From assembly GCA_047967505.1 (NCBI GenBank), contig CM106541.1: a DNA stretch of 64,000 nucleotides. One strand, 5' to 3'. Source of the stretch: Dipteris shenzhenensis (Eukaryota > Polypodiophyta > Polypodiopsida > Gleicheniales). A program made the translations under genes and the position numbers. Positions 42,367-52,784 of this stretch are shown piece after piece (the stretch's first letter is position 1; each line of letters begins with the position of its first letter). The notes below the pieces were generated by a model. That model ran no database searches. It was not told where the DNA came from and was given only the letters and a program-made list of their open reading frames with translations.

Positions 42367-43360
42367 AAAGAGTTTCACACGAAAGTGTTAGAAGCTAAAA
42401 TCATTATTGGTACCAATGCTACTGATAGAACGTTTATTTGAAGGATAACATTCATTCCGACCAACCTTAACTTCCATTCGACATGAGGAGATGGCAATTT
42501 CCTATCTGACTAGCATTAAACATGACAATCAATAAGTCACAGGGCCAAACATTGTCTGTTTTGGGGGCTGTACTTGGCGACACTGGTATTTAGTCATGGC
42601 CATCAATGCGTGGCATTTTCACATATCTGAGCATCAAACGCTGGGATCTCTAGAGAGCACGCAACTGTTGTTGGATTTGCTTGAGCTGGAGAGCTACCTT
42701 GGGTAAGAACCGTGTACATTGTTTGTTGCTCTATTTTTGTTAAAACAAAAGTTTTTATTTGAGTGGGAAAACATGCTATTGTTTGTCTTTTAGGACTGTT
42801 CCTAATTCAAGGTTTCTAATGAATCTCCATGCCCATAATCCTTTAGATGGACGAGTCCATATGGGATATTACGTTGTCCTAGATTGCCGGCTCAATAATT
42901 ATAGTTCCCAATTTATCTTTCTGTGTGATGCTGGCCCATATACGAATGTTGGTACCCCGTTGTATTTTCATAACTGCGGTGGATGTGGCGAACGTCGCAG
43001 GCCTTTCCGTGTAACACATGGTCGCAGACTTTTCCCTCAGGGATGTTTGTGTGTCTATTGTAGATTTTGTATGTTCAGTTATGACTTTATTTGCAGCTGT
43101 GTATTTGGATATATCAATTAGTTGTTTGATGTAGCTATTGCATGTTCATACATGTGATTGCACTTTTAGATGTGATATTTTTGAAGTACTTTGTCATAGA
43201 TAAATTTTTTTTTGGACATGGCGGATGTGGAGTACATGGTCGGCGCAGGCTTTTTCCCTATAGTACATGGCCGTAGACTTTTTCCCTTTTAGGGATGTCT
43301 GTGTGTCTATTTTAGATTTTGTATGTTCAGCTATGACTTTGTTTGCGGATGTGTATTTGG
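42367..43360 (+). repeat. 3' module, unit 4 (truncated, no 3' terminus)
   Basis: Begins with the helicase tail and keeps more of it than units 2-3 (to GGCATTTTCACATAT...GCATCAAACGCTG). It then jumps to exon 2 and exon 3 of the RGG gene, loses the second half of exon 3 (CCGGCTCAATAATTATAG), and ends inside the UTR at TGTGTATTTGG without the terminal hairpins. Confidence 0.85.
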
Positions 43361-45321
43361 AAAGTGTTAGAAGCTGAAATCATTACGGGTACCAATGCTG
43401 GTGATAGAACGTTTATTTGAAGGATAACATTCATTTCGACCAACCTTAAACTCCCATTCGACATGAGGAGACGGCAATTTCCTATCCGATTTGGCATTTG
43501 GCATGACAATCAATAAGCCACAGGGCCAAACATTGTTTGTTTTGGGGCTGTACTTGGCGACACCGGTATTCAATCATGGCCAACTATACATGGCATTTTC
43601 ACATATTCGAGCATCAAACGCTGTTACTTAAGGTTTTCATTTTGCAGAGTGCGTCTAATGCTAGGGGCGAGGAGATGGATAATACTTCTACCACAAATGT
43701 TGTGTACAAGGAAGTTTTGCAATTGGCAACAGGAAAAGCCTAGGAGTATGACATTGCTCTTTCAAACCCTCTTGAGGCTTTCTTGGGTGGCAAATCTTCA
43801 TTTCGGTAATCTTTGTATAGCTTTTTTTAAACTTCTTTCAATATTCCAACTGTCATAGGTCTTCGAGAATGTTGGCTATTTACAAAAATATGAACTGAGA
43901 CGTAATATTTCATGACTTTGTCCTTGATAATGTTTGGATTTCATTTTTCATTTGAGTCATGGGTTTGCAATATACTACAACCTATTTTCTCTTCAAGCCT
44001 ATTGTTTTTTTCCAGTATATGCAGATCGACATGTGCATTCTTTTTTTGCAATGCGATAGGATGTCTAGGCAGTTCACGTTTGTCATCAAAAACAGGAGCG
44101 TAGGTGCAAGGTACATAGCTGCTTGAAAACCACGTTTTATGTCGACATGTTTAATAGTATAGTCACTCACTTTTAGAAAAATGCAGATCTTGCGGGCTGG
44201 GGATCTCTGGAGAGCACACAACTGTTGTTGGATTTGCTTGAGCTGGAGAGCTACCTTGGGTAAGAATCGTGCACATTGTTTGTTGCTTTATTTTTTTGTT
44301 AAAACAAAAGGTTTTTTTTTCGATTATATGTGAGTGGGAAAACATGCTATTGTTTGTCTTTTAGGACTGTTCTTGATTTAAGGTTTCTAATGAATCTCCA
44401 CATCCACAACTCTTTGGATGGACGAGTCCATTTGGGATATTACGCTGTCCTGGCTTGCTGGGTTCATAGGGATGATGGACCACATACCATCACTGTTCGC
44501 TAGCTGGGATACGGAAGAATGTGTGGGGACACGAATTTTCTATCGAGGGAAAAATGGGGACTACACGTACACCTATGTGAGCATTGTTGACAGCCCTTTG
44601 CGTCTGAGTAAGTACTCTAAAGAATGAGTTGGGTTTTACCAACATACATGTATAAAAGTTTTATGGCTCAATAATTATAGTTCCTCAATTATCTTTCTAT
44701 GTGATGCTGGGCTAGATACGATTGTTGGTACTCCGTTGTATGTTCGTAGCCGTGGTGGATGCGGCGGATGTGGTGGACGTGGAGTGAATGGCTGTCGCAA
44801 GCTTTTTCGTGCAGTACATGGCCGCAGACTTTTCCCTTGGGGATGTTTGTGTGTCTATTGTAGATTTTGTATGTTCAGTTATGACTTTATTTGTGGCTGT
44901 GTATTTGGATATATCAATCAGTTCTTTGATGTAGCTATTGCATGTTTAGACATGTGACTGCAGTTTTGGATGTGATATTTTGAAGTACTCTGTCTTACAG
45001 AATTTTTTTTTTGGACATGGTGGATGTGGAGTACATGGCTGATGCAAGCTTTTCCCTATAGTACATGGCCGCAGACTTTTCCCTTTAGGGATGTTTGTGT
45101 GTCTATTGTAGATTTTGTATGTTCAGTTATGACATTGTATGCGGATGTGTATTTGGACATATCAATGAGTTCTCTTATTTCACTTTCGGATGTAATATTT
45201 TGAAGTACTATGTCGTAGACATTTTTTTTGGTTAGAATATGTTGCTGGTTTCAGACATTTTAGCATCTTGAGACCCGGCAGAGCGGGTCGCTAGCCCGTC
45301 GTAGACGGGTCAGGTTACTCG
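43361..45321 (+). repeat. 3' module, unit 5 (longest, ends the element)
   Basis: Starts AAAGTGTTAGAAGCTGAAATC and retains the helicase tail through its stop (near 43741), the spacer, and all four RGG exons. The RGG copy has a frameshift in exon 1 (ATCAAAAACAGG against ACCAAAACAAGA) and TAG in exon 3 (TTCGCTAGCTGG, near 44500). Ends with perfect hairpin CCCGTCGTAGACGGG and ...TACTCG at 45321. This is the least reduced repeat and is closest in structure to module 1. Confidence 0.9.
45270..45321 (+). other. Terminal Helitron 3' end
   Basis: Hairpin 1 GACCCG/CGGGTC (45272-45289), hairpin 2 CCCGTC-GTA-GACGGG (45295-45309), 12 bases to the end CAGGTTACTCG at 45321, next base host T. The position is confirmed by the empty site at 63480/63481. 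Confidence 0.85.
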
Positions 45322-45760
45322 TTGTGATAAATATTAAAACCAATGGCCTTCTTGGAACCACCACAACATCCTTTACGCAATCAGCATTCGAGAGTGGACC
45401 TATACTTCACCCAAATACAAAGTCCCTAGAGTACCGTCACCCCGTAATTGTGTGGCCTTGCCCATCAATTTAGTATGCAACTTCAAGTGCTTGATGACAA
45501 TGTGCAACTCTAAGAGAAGAACCTCCTCATATGAAAGGCACGCATTGTAGAATCTTACTTGCTCCATGAAAACCATGCAATCAAGGGCCACAATTAAGAG
45601 GAGTGAACTCAAGGAACGCAAAAGAAAGCCATTCCATGGTGACCTCACCACACCAAAGCACATCCTCCACCTCGCAAAGCACCAACCCATGGGAAGCAAC
45701 CAAGTAGGACTTTTTGGGTCTCACTTTAAAGAACTACCCAACCATTCATTCTTGGAATTA
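45322..45760 (-). other. Host flank right of the Helitron, with a conserved 99-codon ORF
   Basis: Matches the reverse complement of about 63000-63480. Minus frame 45400-45699 (ending GKATQLRGDGTLGTLYLGEV) also exists in the other copy (63164-63376), where a CATTCCTTGAGTT duplication shifts its start. I do not recognise the peptide, and conservation of the frame could simply reflect recent duplication. A further related stretch (TGGTGAGGTCACC.CGGAGTGG) is at 60350-60410. Confidence 0.4.
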
Positions 45761-46333
45761 TTATAGGTTCATCATTTCCTATCTATCCTTTCTTTCTTAT
45801 GGAGAAGGCCAGATTGGTTGTTGCTCCAAGTGAAGGAAGTGTCTATAAGCACAGCGGAATCTTTGAGAGCATTCCACGAAGACAATTCACTACCCCGTAT
45901 AGTGTTTCCTATTTTGTTCCATGTCTCAGCGAGATTCTACCATATTAAAGTCACCTAGAAGAATAGTATTGTTTTGTAAGACCTTGCCGTCCCAAAGAAG
46001 AGCCCTTTCCCTTGCGGTGTTAGGGGCATAGATAGAAAAAAATTGACAATTCAACTGAGGATGGCAAAAGTCAACTCTTAGCTCGAAAGTTTCAAAAATG
46101 GGTAGAGGGCACGTGCTGCTATCCCCAGAACTGCTCTGCCTCTCCCTTCTTCACGGTTGGTGCAATACCACTGTCTCTTGTCATTTATTTGACTGAGCTA
46201 CCAGAGCGAAGGGGCTAGGCTATAAAATCCGGTCTAAGGCATTTTGATGCTAGCCATCTTTTTAAAATAGCAAGTTTGAGGTCATTTGTTAAACCCTGGA
46301 AATTGATACTCAGGAAAGAGAAGTTGTCTTGCA
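45760..46333 (-). pseudogene. LINE endonuclease domain remnant (ORF2 start)
   Basis: On the minus strand, after ORF1, frames resembling INFQGLTNDLKPAILKRWL, PDFIALQEVK, LLGDFNMVE and TSFTWTNNQ can be followed with several frameshifts; the better-preserved copy is at 62400-62990. These are the AP-endonuclease (EEP) motifs of plant LINEs. No reverse transcriptase follows; the element is cut near 45760 where the host flank begins. Confidence 0.6.
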
Positions 46334-47389
46334 TCATTGGGAAGTATTATTCTTCTTGAAACTGATTGGGCTATTCTGCAGATATAATGCAAATCCTCTC
46401 GACATCCTTCTTTTCTCTCTTTCAATTGAACTAAAATCATTTCCTCTGACATTTCCCTCCTCAATTTCTGACTTGGCTTTTCCCAACTTGTTAGATTTTC
46501 TATCTTTGACAATTGTAAAAGGAGGACCTTCCTTCTCAATTGTTTCATGTTCAACCTGTTCTAGTTGCACCTCAAAATCTTGGGTAGCGACAACAAATTC
46601 TTCTTCTCCCGAGCTATCATCCATCTTATCTTCCGTGTCAGAAGTGATCTCTCTATCCTTTCCTTCTACTTCACCTCCTCGGTTCTCAATGGATTTGGAG
46701 GTTTCTTTTCTTTGTTCCCCATTACGTTCTCTGGGAGGGACAATATCAGGTTGTTTAGTTGGGTCCTGGAGCTCCTTAGGTTCCTGCTGAGTGGGCTCTG
46801 ATGTTTCCTTCTTACAATTATTTCTAGCAGTGCAATCTTTGATGAAATGGACTCCCATGCCACAAAGGAAGCAAGAATTGGGAATGTTTTTGAAGAAATT
46901 TTTTTGTATCAGTTCTGAGCCATCACCATCAAGGATCTGGATAGCACTAGGGGGGTTAGAAGCAAGGTCCATTAGGACACAAGCTTGGGGGTTGCCTCTT
47001 GGGCTGATAAACTTCTTTGTTTCTACTCCAAGGAATTGGCCCAACAGTGAACAAAGGGTCTCAATTTGAGGGAAAAGGGAGAGCAGAAGGTCAGGGAATT
47101 CAACCCAGATAGGGGCTTTGGAAGGAGGAGGAGAGTTTGGATTAACTGAAGGTTCCCAAAGCTGGACTAAGAGGGGTTGATTACTAATCGTCCAGGTTCC
47201 TTTTTGGACCACTTCTATATCCATATCAGGCTTTTCGAAAATGAAGACAATGTATCCATTTTTGAGAAAATGAATGGTCATGACTACTAGACCTTTGTGA
47301 GCCCAAAGTTGCGAACCCAGCCTTCCAGGAATAATGCAGGTGGTTTGGGACCATGAATGCAGCCTACTACTGCACACGAAAAAATCCAC
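46334..47389 (-). CDS. LINE ORF1 protein (DUF4283 plus CCHC zinc knuckle)
   Basis: 351 codons open. Residues about 40-130 match the DUF4283 pattern of plant LINE ORF1 (FLKNGYIVFIFEKPDMD, VVQKGTWTISNQPLLVQLWEP, PIWVEFPDLLLSLF, LLGQFLGVE). A zinc knuckle CFLCGMGVHFIKDC (CX2CX4HX4C) lies near residue 192. A long acidic, Lys/Glu-rich tail follows to the stop. ORF1 proteins of this kind bind element RNA. The start is uncertain: minus-strand sequence up to about 48170 (MASSSDGNLNKV...) is probably more N-terminal ORF1 in broken frames. The endonuclease begins directly after. Confidence 0.8.
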   Translation of the reverse strand: MDFFVCSSRLHSWSQTTCIIPGRLGSQLWAHKGLVVMTIHFLKNGYIVFIFEKPDMDIEVVQKGTWTISNQPLLVQLWEPSVNPNSPPPSKAPIWVEFPDLLLSLFPQIETLCSLLGQFLGVETKKFISPRGNPQACVLMDLASNPPSAIQILDGDGSELIQKNFFKNIPNSCFLCGMGVHFIKDCTARNNCKKETSEPTQQEPKELQDPTKQPDIVPPRERNGEQRKETSKSIENRGGEVEGKDREITSDTEDKMDDSSGEEEFVVATQDFEVQLEQVEHETIEKEGPPFTIVKDRKSNKLGKAKSEIEEGNVRGNDFSSIEREKRRMSRGFALYLQNSPISFKKNNTSQ

Positions 47390-48180
47390 TTTGTCATTTC
47401 ATTAAGCAACCCGTTGTGGACCTTGACTATCCGGAGCTTACCTTTCCTAGGCTATGGAGCCTTTGAACCATTTGTACAAGAGGAGGAAGGGAGCTTTGTT
47501 GGTTTTATGCTTGTGGATGCGGGTTTGCAGAAGATTCTCATGGCCCATAAGGCAAGCTATTCCCAAGCAAATTGTTTCGGCATCGCTGGGGCCTTGAAAA
47601 GGCTTCTACCTCCTTCATTGACAGCACCAACATAGGTGCTTTTCGGCAACTCTGACACGATGTTCCCTTTCGGGTCCTAGTGCATTGGGAGCTTGGGGGC
47701 GCCATTGGAGCAAAGTTCTTTTGTAGCAAAGGCGATTAATTGAGGCTTTTGAGCCTTATCCTTGTTATGACTGCTACTGAAAAAGTTGCTAGGTGGCATA
47801 GTTTTGAACTCCGCAAGAAGTTTACAAAGATATTTCGTCTCCTTGCCTCCTTTCTGGAGTTGTAGTATGTCACTTTCTTCTAGATGGAAGGTGAAGGGAG
47901 GGAGTGGAGTGTCACTCTTACATGAACTGGCTCTTGCATGTCAGTACCCAAAGCACTGCTGATGACTATCAGATTAGACTCAAGATTGACATGGACTAGA
48001 ATGATGGGATGGGGGTTGGTGAGACGAGGAGAGAAGCCTTCGGGGGCATTAGAGGGGGAAGCCTTATCAAATCTGCCATAGCTATCGGGGGAAACCTTAT
48101 TTAGATTGCCATCGCTAGAGGAGGCCATTTCCATCTGAATGCCTTCGTTGGACCAAAGTATATTCTTCACCTCAAAGCCC
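47390..48180 (-). pseudogene. Probable N-terminal part and 5' end of the same LINE
   Basis: Minus frames 47880-48170 and 47538-47729 have ordinary amino-acid composition but are separated by stops. They lie directly upstream of ORF1 on the same strand. No specific motif is recognisable. Confidence 0.35.
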
Positions 48181-48616
48181 TAGAAAAAGACCCAAGTAGG
48201 GAGTTAGATGCTTAGGGGAGAAACTAACTAGGACTTTCTAAATTTTCATAATAGAGAATGACTCAGGCATGTGTTCTTGAAGTATTATGGGTCATTTCAT
48301 CCTATTCTCCATAAGCCAAGGATTTTGATGTGTAATGAGCTACAATTTTTTTTTCAAAACTCTTTCAAACTTGCTTTCCTATTATTATGACAAGATGTCA
48401 GATTTGTAGCATTACTTTATGTGCATTTGAAAATTTCTAGTACCAAAGCCATCACTTCACTGATACCTCATAGTAGGGATCACATAAGGATGTTATGTTA
48501 TCAACCATACCATCATCAGTGACTTTTAGAATCCTCATCTATGCAAATGACCATTGCTCCACTTGTTCAAATCCCAATACTTCACCTTCTGCTACAATCT
48601 TATTTGCAAATGATCT
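48181..48616. repeat. Unassigned AT-rich DNA with dispersed repeat relative
   Basis: Contains a relative of the 5765-6090 repeat at 48290-48480. Otherwise nothing recognised between the LINE and the truncated Copia end. Confidence 0.4.
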
Positions 48617-49240
48617 CATTTGTCTTCTTGCAAATCACCATGCAAGAAGGCATTCTGTACATCCATCTGATGTAAAGACCATCCCTTTGATGCAGCCATA
48701 GCAATGACTGCTCTTACAGTTGCCATCCTTGCAACCGGACTGAATGTTTCTTCATAATCAATGCCATATGTCTGTGCATACCCCTTGACAACTAATCTTG
48801 CCTTGTATCCGTTCATAGAACCATCTGCATTGTGCTTGATCTTATAAACCCACTTACAGCCAATTGCATTCTTATCTTTAGGCAAAGGCACCAATTCCCA
48901 TGTAGCATTTGCTTCCAAGGCATCCATTTCTTCATCCATGGCTTTCTCCCATTTTTCATTTCCCATGGCTTGCTCAAAAGAAGTGGGTTCTGGTTCCTGT
49001 ATCACTTTGACCATATAGGCATAGTGAATGGTTGTAAATCCATCATATTTCAGCCTATCCATAGGATACGTAACCCTGGTAGACCTGCGCAAAATAGGCT
49101 CACTTCCAGGTGCTCTCAAAACATCCCTGGTCTTCCTTACTCCCGGTGTAACAACAGAAGGAATACCCAACTCACTGCATTCACTGAATCCAGTGTTCTG
49201 AGCCACTGGATTCACCATCCACATAAGAGTGACCTGCATT
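48617..49240 (-). pseudogene. Copia reverse transcriptase, truncated
   Basis: Minus frame 48616-49239 carries EPTSFEQAMGNEKWEKAMDEEM, ATWELVPLPKDKNAIGCKWVYKIKH, YKARLVVKGYAQTYGIDYEETFSPVARMATVRAVIA and HQMDVQNAFLHGDL: the Copia (RVT_2) reverse transcriptase up to the first catalytic block. It ends at ...LQEDK stop. The YVDD block, RNase H and 3' LTR are absent, so the element was cut here. Confidence 0.92.
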
Positions 49241-50500
49241 CACATCAAACATAGGCTGATCTACCGTCTCTTTTTCTTTTCGTGATACTTGCATACCACT
49301 ATCTGCATTGCTTTGAGGAGATTCTCCTGATCTCAATCTGCCTGTCCATGGCGAAGTATGTGAACCACCGCTAGAGGACACTGCAGGTCCACTGATATTT
49401 TGTGATTGCTGCTGTGAATTCTGTGCAGCATTACCATTTTGTGCATCCACATCAATCATCACATTTACTGGTTTATACCAGCTGCTCATCTCATCAAAAA
49501 CAACATCTCTGCTCACTGTAAACTTACGAGTAGAAGGGTTATAGCATCTATACCCTTTCTATTGCAGAGAATAACCAATAAAGACGCACTTCTCAGCTTT
49601 TGGATCCAACTTGGACCTCAACTCATCTAGCACATGAACATAGGCAATGCAACCAAAAATTTTCAAATGAGAAATGTCTGGTTTTCTACTAGTATACATC
49701 TCCTCTGGCGTCATGCCATGTATTGCTGCAGTGGGAGTCCTATTCATTATGTAAACTGTTGTAGCAACTGCTTCAGCCCAATAATAATCTGGTAGATCTT
49801 TTTCATTTAGCATGGCCTGAGATACCTCTCCAATATGCCTGTTTTTCCTTTTTGCAAGTCCATTTTGCTGTGGGGTATGACTGCATGAATATTGCTGCTT
49901 TATGCCATGCTCCTGTAGAAACCTTGCAAACTCATTTGAGAGGTACTCTCCCCCTCCATTTGACCTTAGGCATTTTATTTGCAGGCTTGTTTCTTTTTCA
50001 ACCATAGCTTTAAAAGCTTTGAAGTGCCCAAACACTTCACTTTTCTTTTCATAAAATACACCTAAAGTTTTCTGCTGAAGTCATCAATAAATGTGACAAA
50101 GTAGTGACAGCCTCCAATAGATGCAACTTTAGTAGTCCAATCAGAGTGGATTAATTCCAATGGCTTTTTACTCTCTTAAACATGCCTAGGAAATGGTTTC
50201 CTTGCCTGTTTTCCAAATTGACACGCTTCACAAACCTTATGCATTTCTGCAACCTTGAATTTAGGCAATCCTGCAACAATATTTTGGGCTTGCATTGATT
50301 TAAGTCGCTGTATATTAACATGACCAATGCGTTTATGCCAGATATCAATATCTCCAACTACACCAGTCCCATGTGCAAACATTGCTGCACTCAATTCAGG
50401 CATGTCCGCATCTAACGTAAACATCCTGCCCTTCTTCTTTCCTTTTGCTATCAAGTGACCGTTATTTTTCATATCCTCAACAAAGCATCCATGAGGATTA
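49181..50500 (-). pseudogene. Copia integrase region
   Basis: On the minus strand, in order: pre-integrase zinc finger with DIWHKRIGHVNIQRLKSM and VCEACQFGKQARKPF (50176-50472, an H-H-C-C arrangement); [22 protein letters not shown] in a broken frame near 50110; then 49559-50035 with CLRSNGGGEYLSNEF, HGIKQQYSCSHTPQQNGLAKRKNRHI and YWAEAVATTVYIMNR, the Copia integrase core (the usual D of LRSDGG is N here); then DVVFDEMSSWYKP (49500). Stops and shifts break it at about 50040-50175, 49556 and 49181-49240. Confidence 0.9.
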
Positions 50501-50656
50501 ATTCTGACCTACGAGCCCTGCTCAACCATTTGACCAACAAAAACCAGGTTCTTGGTGATGTTCGGGACATGAAATACATCGAACAGGTATTTCTTTTTCC
50601 CATCCTGCATAGACAAAGGAATTTTACCAATCTGCACAATAGGATGTGCAGTATCA

Positions 50657-51764
50657 TCACCAGTCTCCACAAATCCTGGTTTTTCCATCCTGCATCCATT
50701 CTGCATGACCTGTCATGTGGTTTGAAGCACCTGAGTCAACATACCACACATCATTTCGTTCTTCTGCACTTGTCACAAAATTGTTCATATATTGCACCAT
50801 AAATAGATGCTCATTTCTGTCATCACCCTGTCTACTGGAAGATGCATAATTGCCTTGCTGCAATTTTCCATTCATAATGTCATTCTGCTTTTTGTAGCAG
50901 TCCTTAGCCATATGACCCATTTTACCACAGTAGTAGCATTCAACATTGCTGTTTGCATTTTGGCCTCTCTGCCATCCACCACGGCCTCTTTGGCTCCCCT
51001 TGCCTCTAGAGTTACCACGTCCTCCTACACAGGACTGGTTTTCTTGAGTTTGCTGCATATTCTGATTTCTACCACAGCCTGCAGAGATCAGCCTCCTCTA
51101 CCTCTGCCTCTACCTCTCCAGCATTTGAGTAGAAGACAGTTTCTTTTGAAGTTCCTCCTGAAGAAGATGCACCCCCATTTCTCTGCTCTTCAGAAATTAG
51201 AAGAGCAAACAACTCTTCAAAATCAGGAAATTTTTCACGGATGGCAATGGATGTCCGGAACTGTGCATAATCCTTTCCTAGACCATTCAAGGTCACAGAA
51301 ACTAGATCATCATCTTCCACTGGTGACCCAATGGAAGCAAGTGCATCCGCAATTTTCTTCATTTTCATGTGGTAGTCATTTATGCTCAAATTTTCTCTCT
51401 GCACATTGTGCAACTCCTGTTTGAGCTGCATTTTCCTAGCTTGCATATTTGTGCTGTACATTTTTGCCAAAGTATCCCATGCCTCCTTTAGAGCATACTT
51501 GCATCCTGAATATGCACAATCATAGAGTCCGAAATACTGATAGACAGCCAGTACATAACTTTTCTAGCTCTCTCATGCCATCCTTTAAATGCCTGCATTT
51601 CCTGTTGATTGGGAACATTAGGAAGAACAGGTTCTTCTTCATTTCCTGTAATGAACTCCCAATAGCCTTTTCCCATAAGGAAATTCGTCATTCTAAACTT
51701 CCATGCCTGGAGGTTGTTCTTGTCAAGCTTTTCAGTGACAATCTATGAAAGAATCAGATGCCAT
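50657..51764 (-). pseudogene. Copia gag and protease
   Basis: Start ATG probably at 51762-51764 (MASDSF). One shift leads into KLDKNNLQAWKFRMTNFLMGKGYWEFI and, in 51069-51470, KMYSTNMQARKMQLKQELHNV, INDYHMKMKKIADALASIG: the Copia gag (UBN2-like) region. 50657-51058 carries a Gly/Arg-rich stretch, zinc knuckle CYYCGKMGHMAKDC, and protease signature VWYVDSGASNHMTGH. Frameshifts separate the blocks near 51480 and 51060. Order and orientation fit a single minus-strand Copia element starting at the primer-binding site 52263. Confidence 0.92.
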
Positions 51765-52262
51765 TACAGAACACTACAAAATATTCTGTCACTACAAAAA
51801 ACACAACTTTTGCCTCACACGGGCAGATCTACAAAACTGACGAATGTGGTATTTGACCACACAGTCACTTCCTAGTGACGATTTTGCATTAACAGGCAAC
51901 AAGCATGATTTTGCAACTCCCAATATCTCTGCACACAGGCATACGATGCAATTTCTACGGCAACTTTTCACCGACCAGCCGAGCAGTGGTCGCACAACAA
52001 AAACAGGGCCTTTTTTTTAGTGCCTGTGAAGAACTTCCGCCTTCAAAATGGGCCTCGAATAAAAAAAAATAAAGTCACCAAGGGCCTCAAAATGCCCTCT
52101 CGCCACACCGCGAAGGGCATCTCAATCAGTGCACTCTTGCACTTCTGGCTGTGCTACCTGCAGAGATTTGCTCCCAAACTCGGAAAAGGAAAGCAACACT
52201 GGTCCTCTTACCAGGACACCGCGAACTTGGTTTGCTTTCTTGAGCTCCTTACCACGAACAAG
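51765..52262 (-). other. Copia 5' leader
   Basis: About 500 bases between the primer-binding site and gag, without recognised coding content. Plus-strand frame 52020-52463 crosses leader and LTR and is not called. Confidence 0.5.
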
Positions 52263-52274
52263 GCTCTGATACCA
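52263..52274 (-). other. Copia primer-binding site
   Basis: Minus strand TGGTATCAGAGC, a perfect initiator-tRNA-Met-type site, directly next to the LTR end ...CTTCACA. Confidence 0.9.
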
Positions 52275-52640
52275 TGTGAAGATAGTGGGAGAGAGGGAAG
52301 GAGTCTCATTTGCGGCTTTCTCACATACACAATGGGGGAATACACACAAAGGTGGAGGCTGAAAATAGTTTTCCTCTTCTTAGTTGTGAAAGCCAAAAGA
52401 ACACAAGTACAAAGAAATACAAGAACCCTATATGTGGGTCTCAAACCAAACTCAACTAACTAAGGTGGCATACTAACTCAGCACGAACTAGAGTAGATAA
52501 GGATAGCTGTCATCCAGCTATTATTCAAGGGTGGTGTACCAACTGCATCTGTAGCTAACAAGTCGGTGTCATAAATGCACAACGGTCACCCTGGCATATC
52601 GCGAGTGGAGCTCGATATCTCAACAGCATTACTAGTGGTG
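52275..52640 (-). mobile_element. Copia 5' LTR (outer edge approximate)
   Basis: Plus strand starts TGTGAAGATAGTGGGAG at the primer-binding site, the expected TG/CA edge. The outer edge is not certain; a CA-type end near 52625 (CTCAACA) is possible. The partner LTR is missing with the truncated 3' part. Confidence 0.55.
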
Positions 52641-52784
52641 GGCAACTTCTTCCCTTTTTCAAGTTGCTTTGTGTTGTGTGAGGTGGTTCTCACTCGTCTT
52701 AAGCCTTCTCTACATTTGCTAGGGGTGACAATTCATCTCCTTTGACTTTGCTAGCTCTTCAACTAGCTTCGAGACCAGTTAATC

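Larger units (their letters stand above)
24992..45321 (+). mobile_element. 20.3 kb Helitron with Rep-helicase and iterated 3' module
   Basis: The 5' end is A/TC at 24991/24992 (TCTATCTATC..., then CTATTAAGGATTG); earlier copies of the junction start at 24893. The 3' end is ...GGTTACTCG at 45321 followed by host T. The inverted locus copy reads straight across the site: its reverse complement near 63480/63481 joins the left flank (...GGCATACTGCA) to the right flank (GTGTGATAAA...). Loss of 24893-45321 therefore restores the ancestral sequence, without target duplication, as expected for Helitrons inserting between A and T. Contents in order: CACGTG-rich subterminal repeats, C-rich minisatellite, nested repeats and an LTR remnant, a satellite with microsatellites, unknown ORFs, Rep-helicase, RGG-box gene, and four further partial copies of the 3' module. 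The Rep-helicase is frameshifted, so the copy is probably not autonomous now. Confidence 0.88.

Noticed and set aside
52020-52463. 147-codon plus frame
   Set aside because: Crosses the Copia primer-binding site and LTR in antisense; explained by the retroelement.
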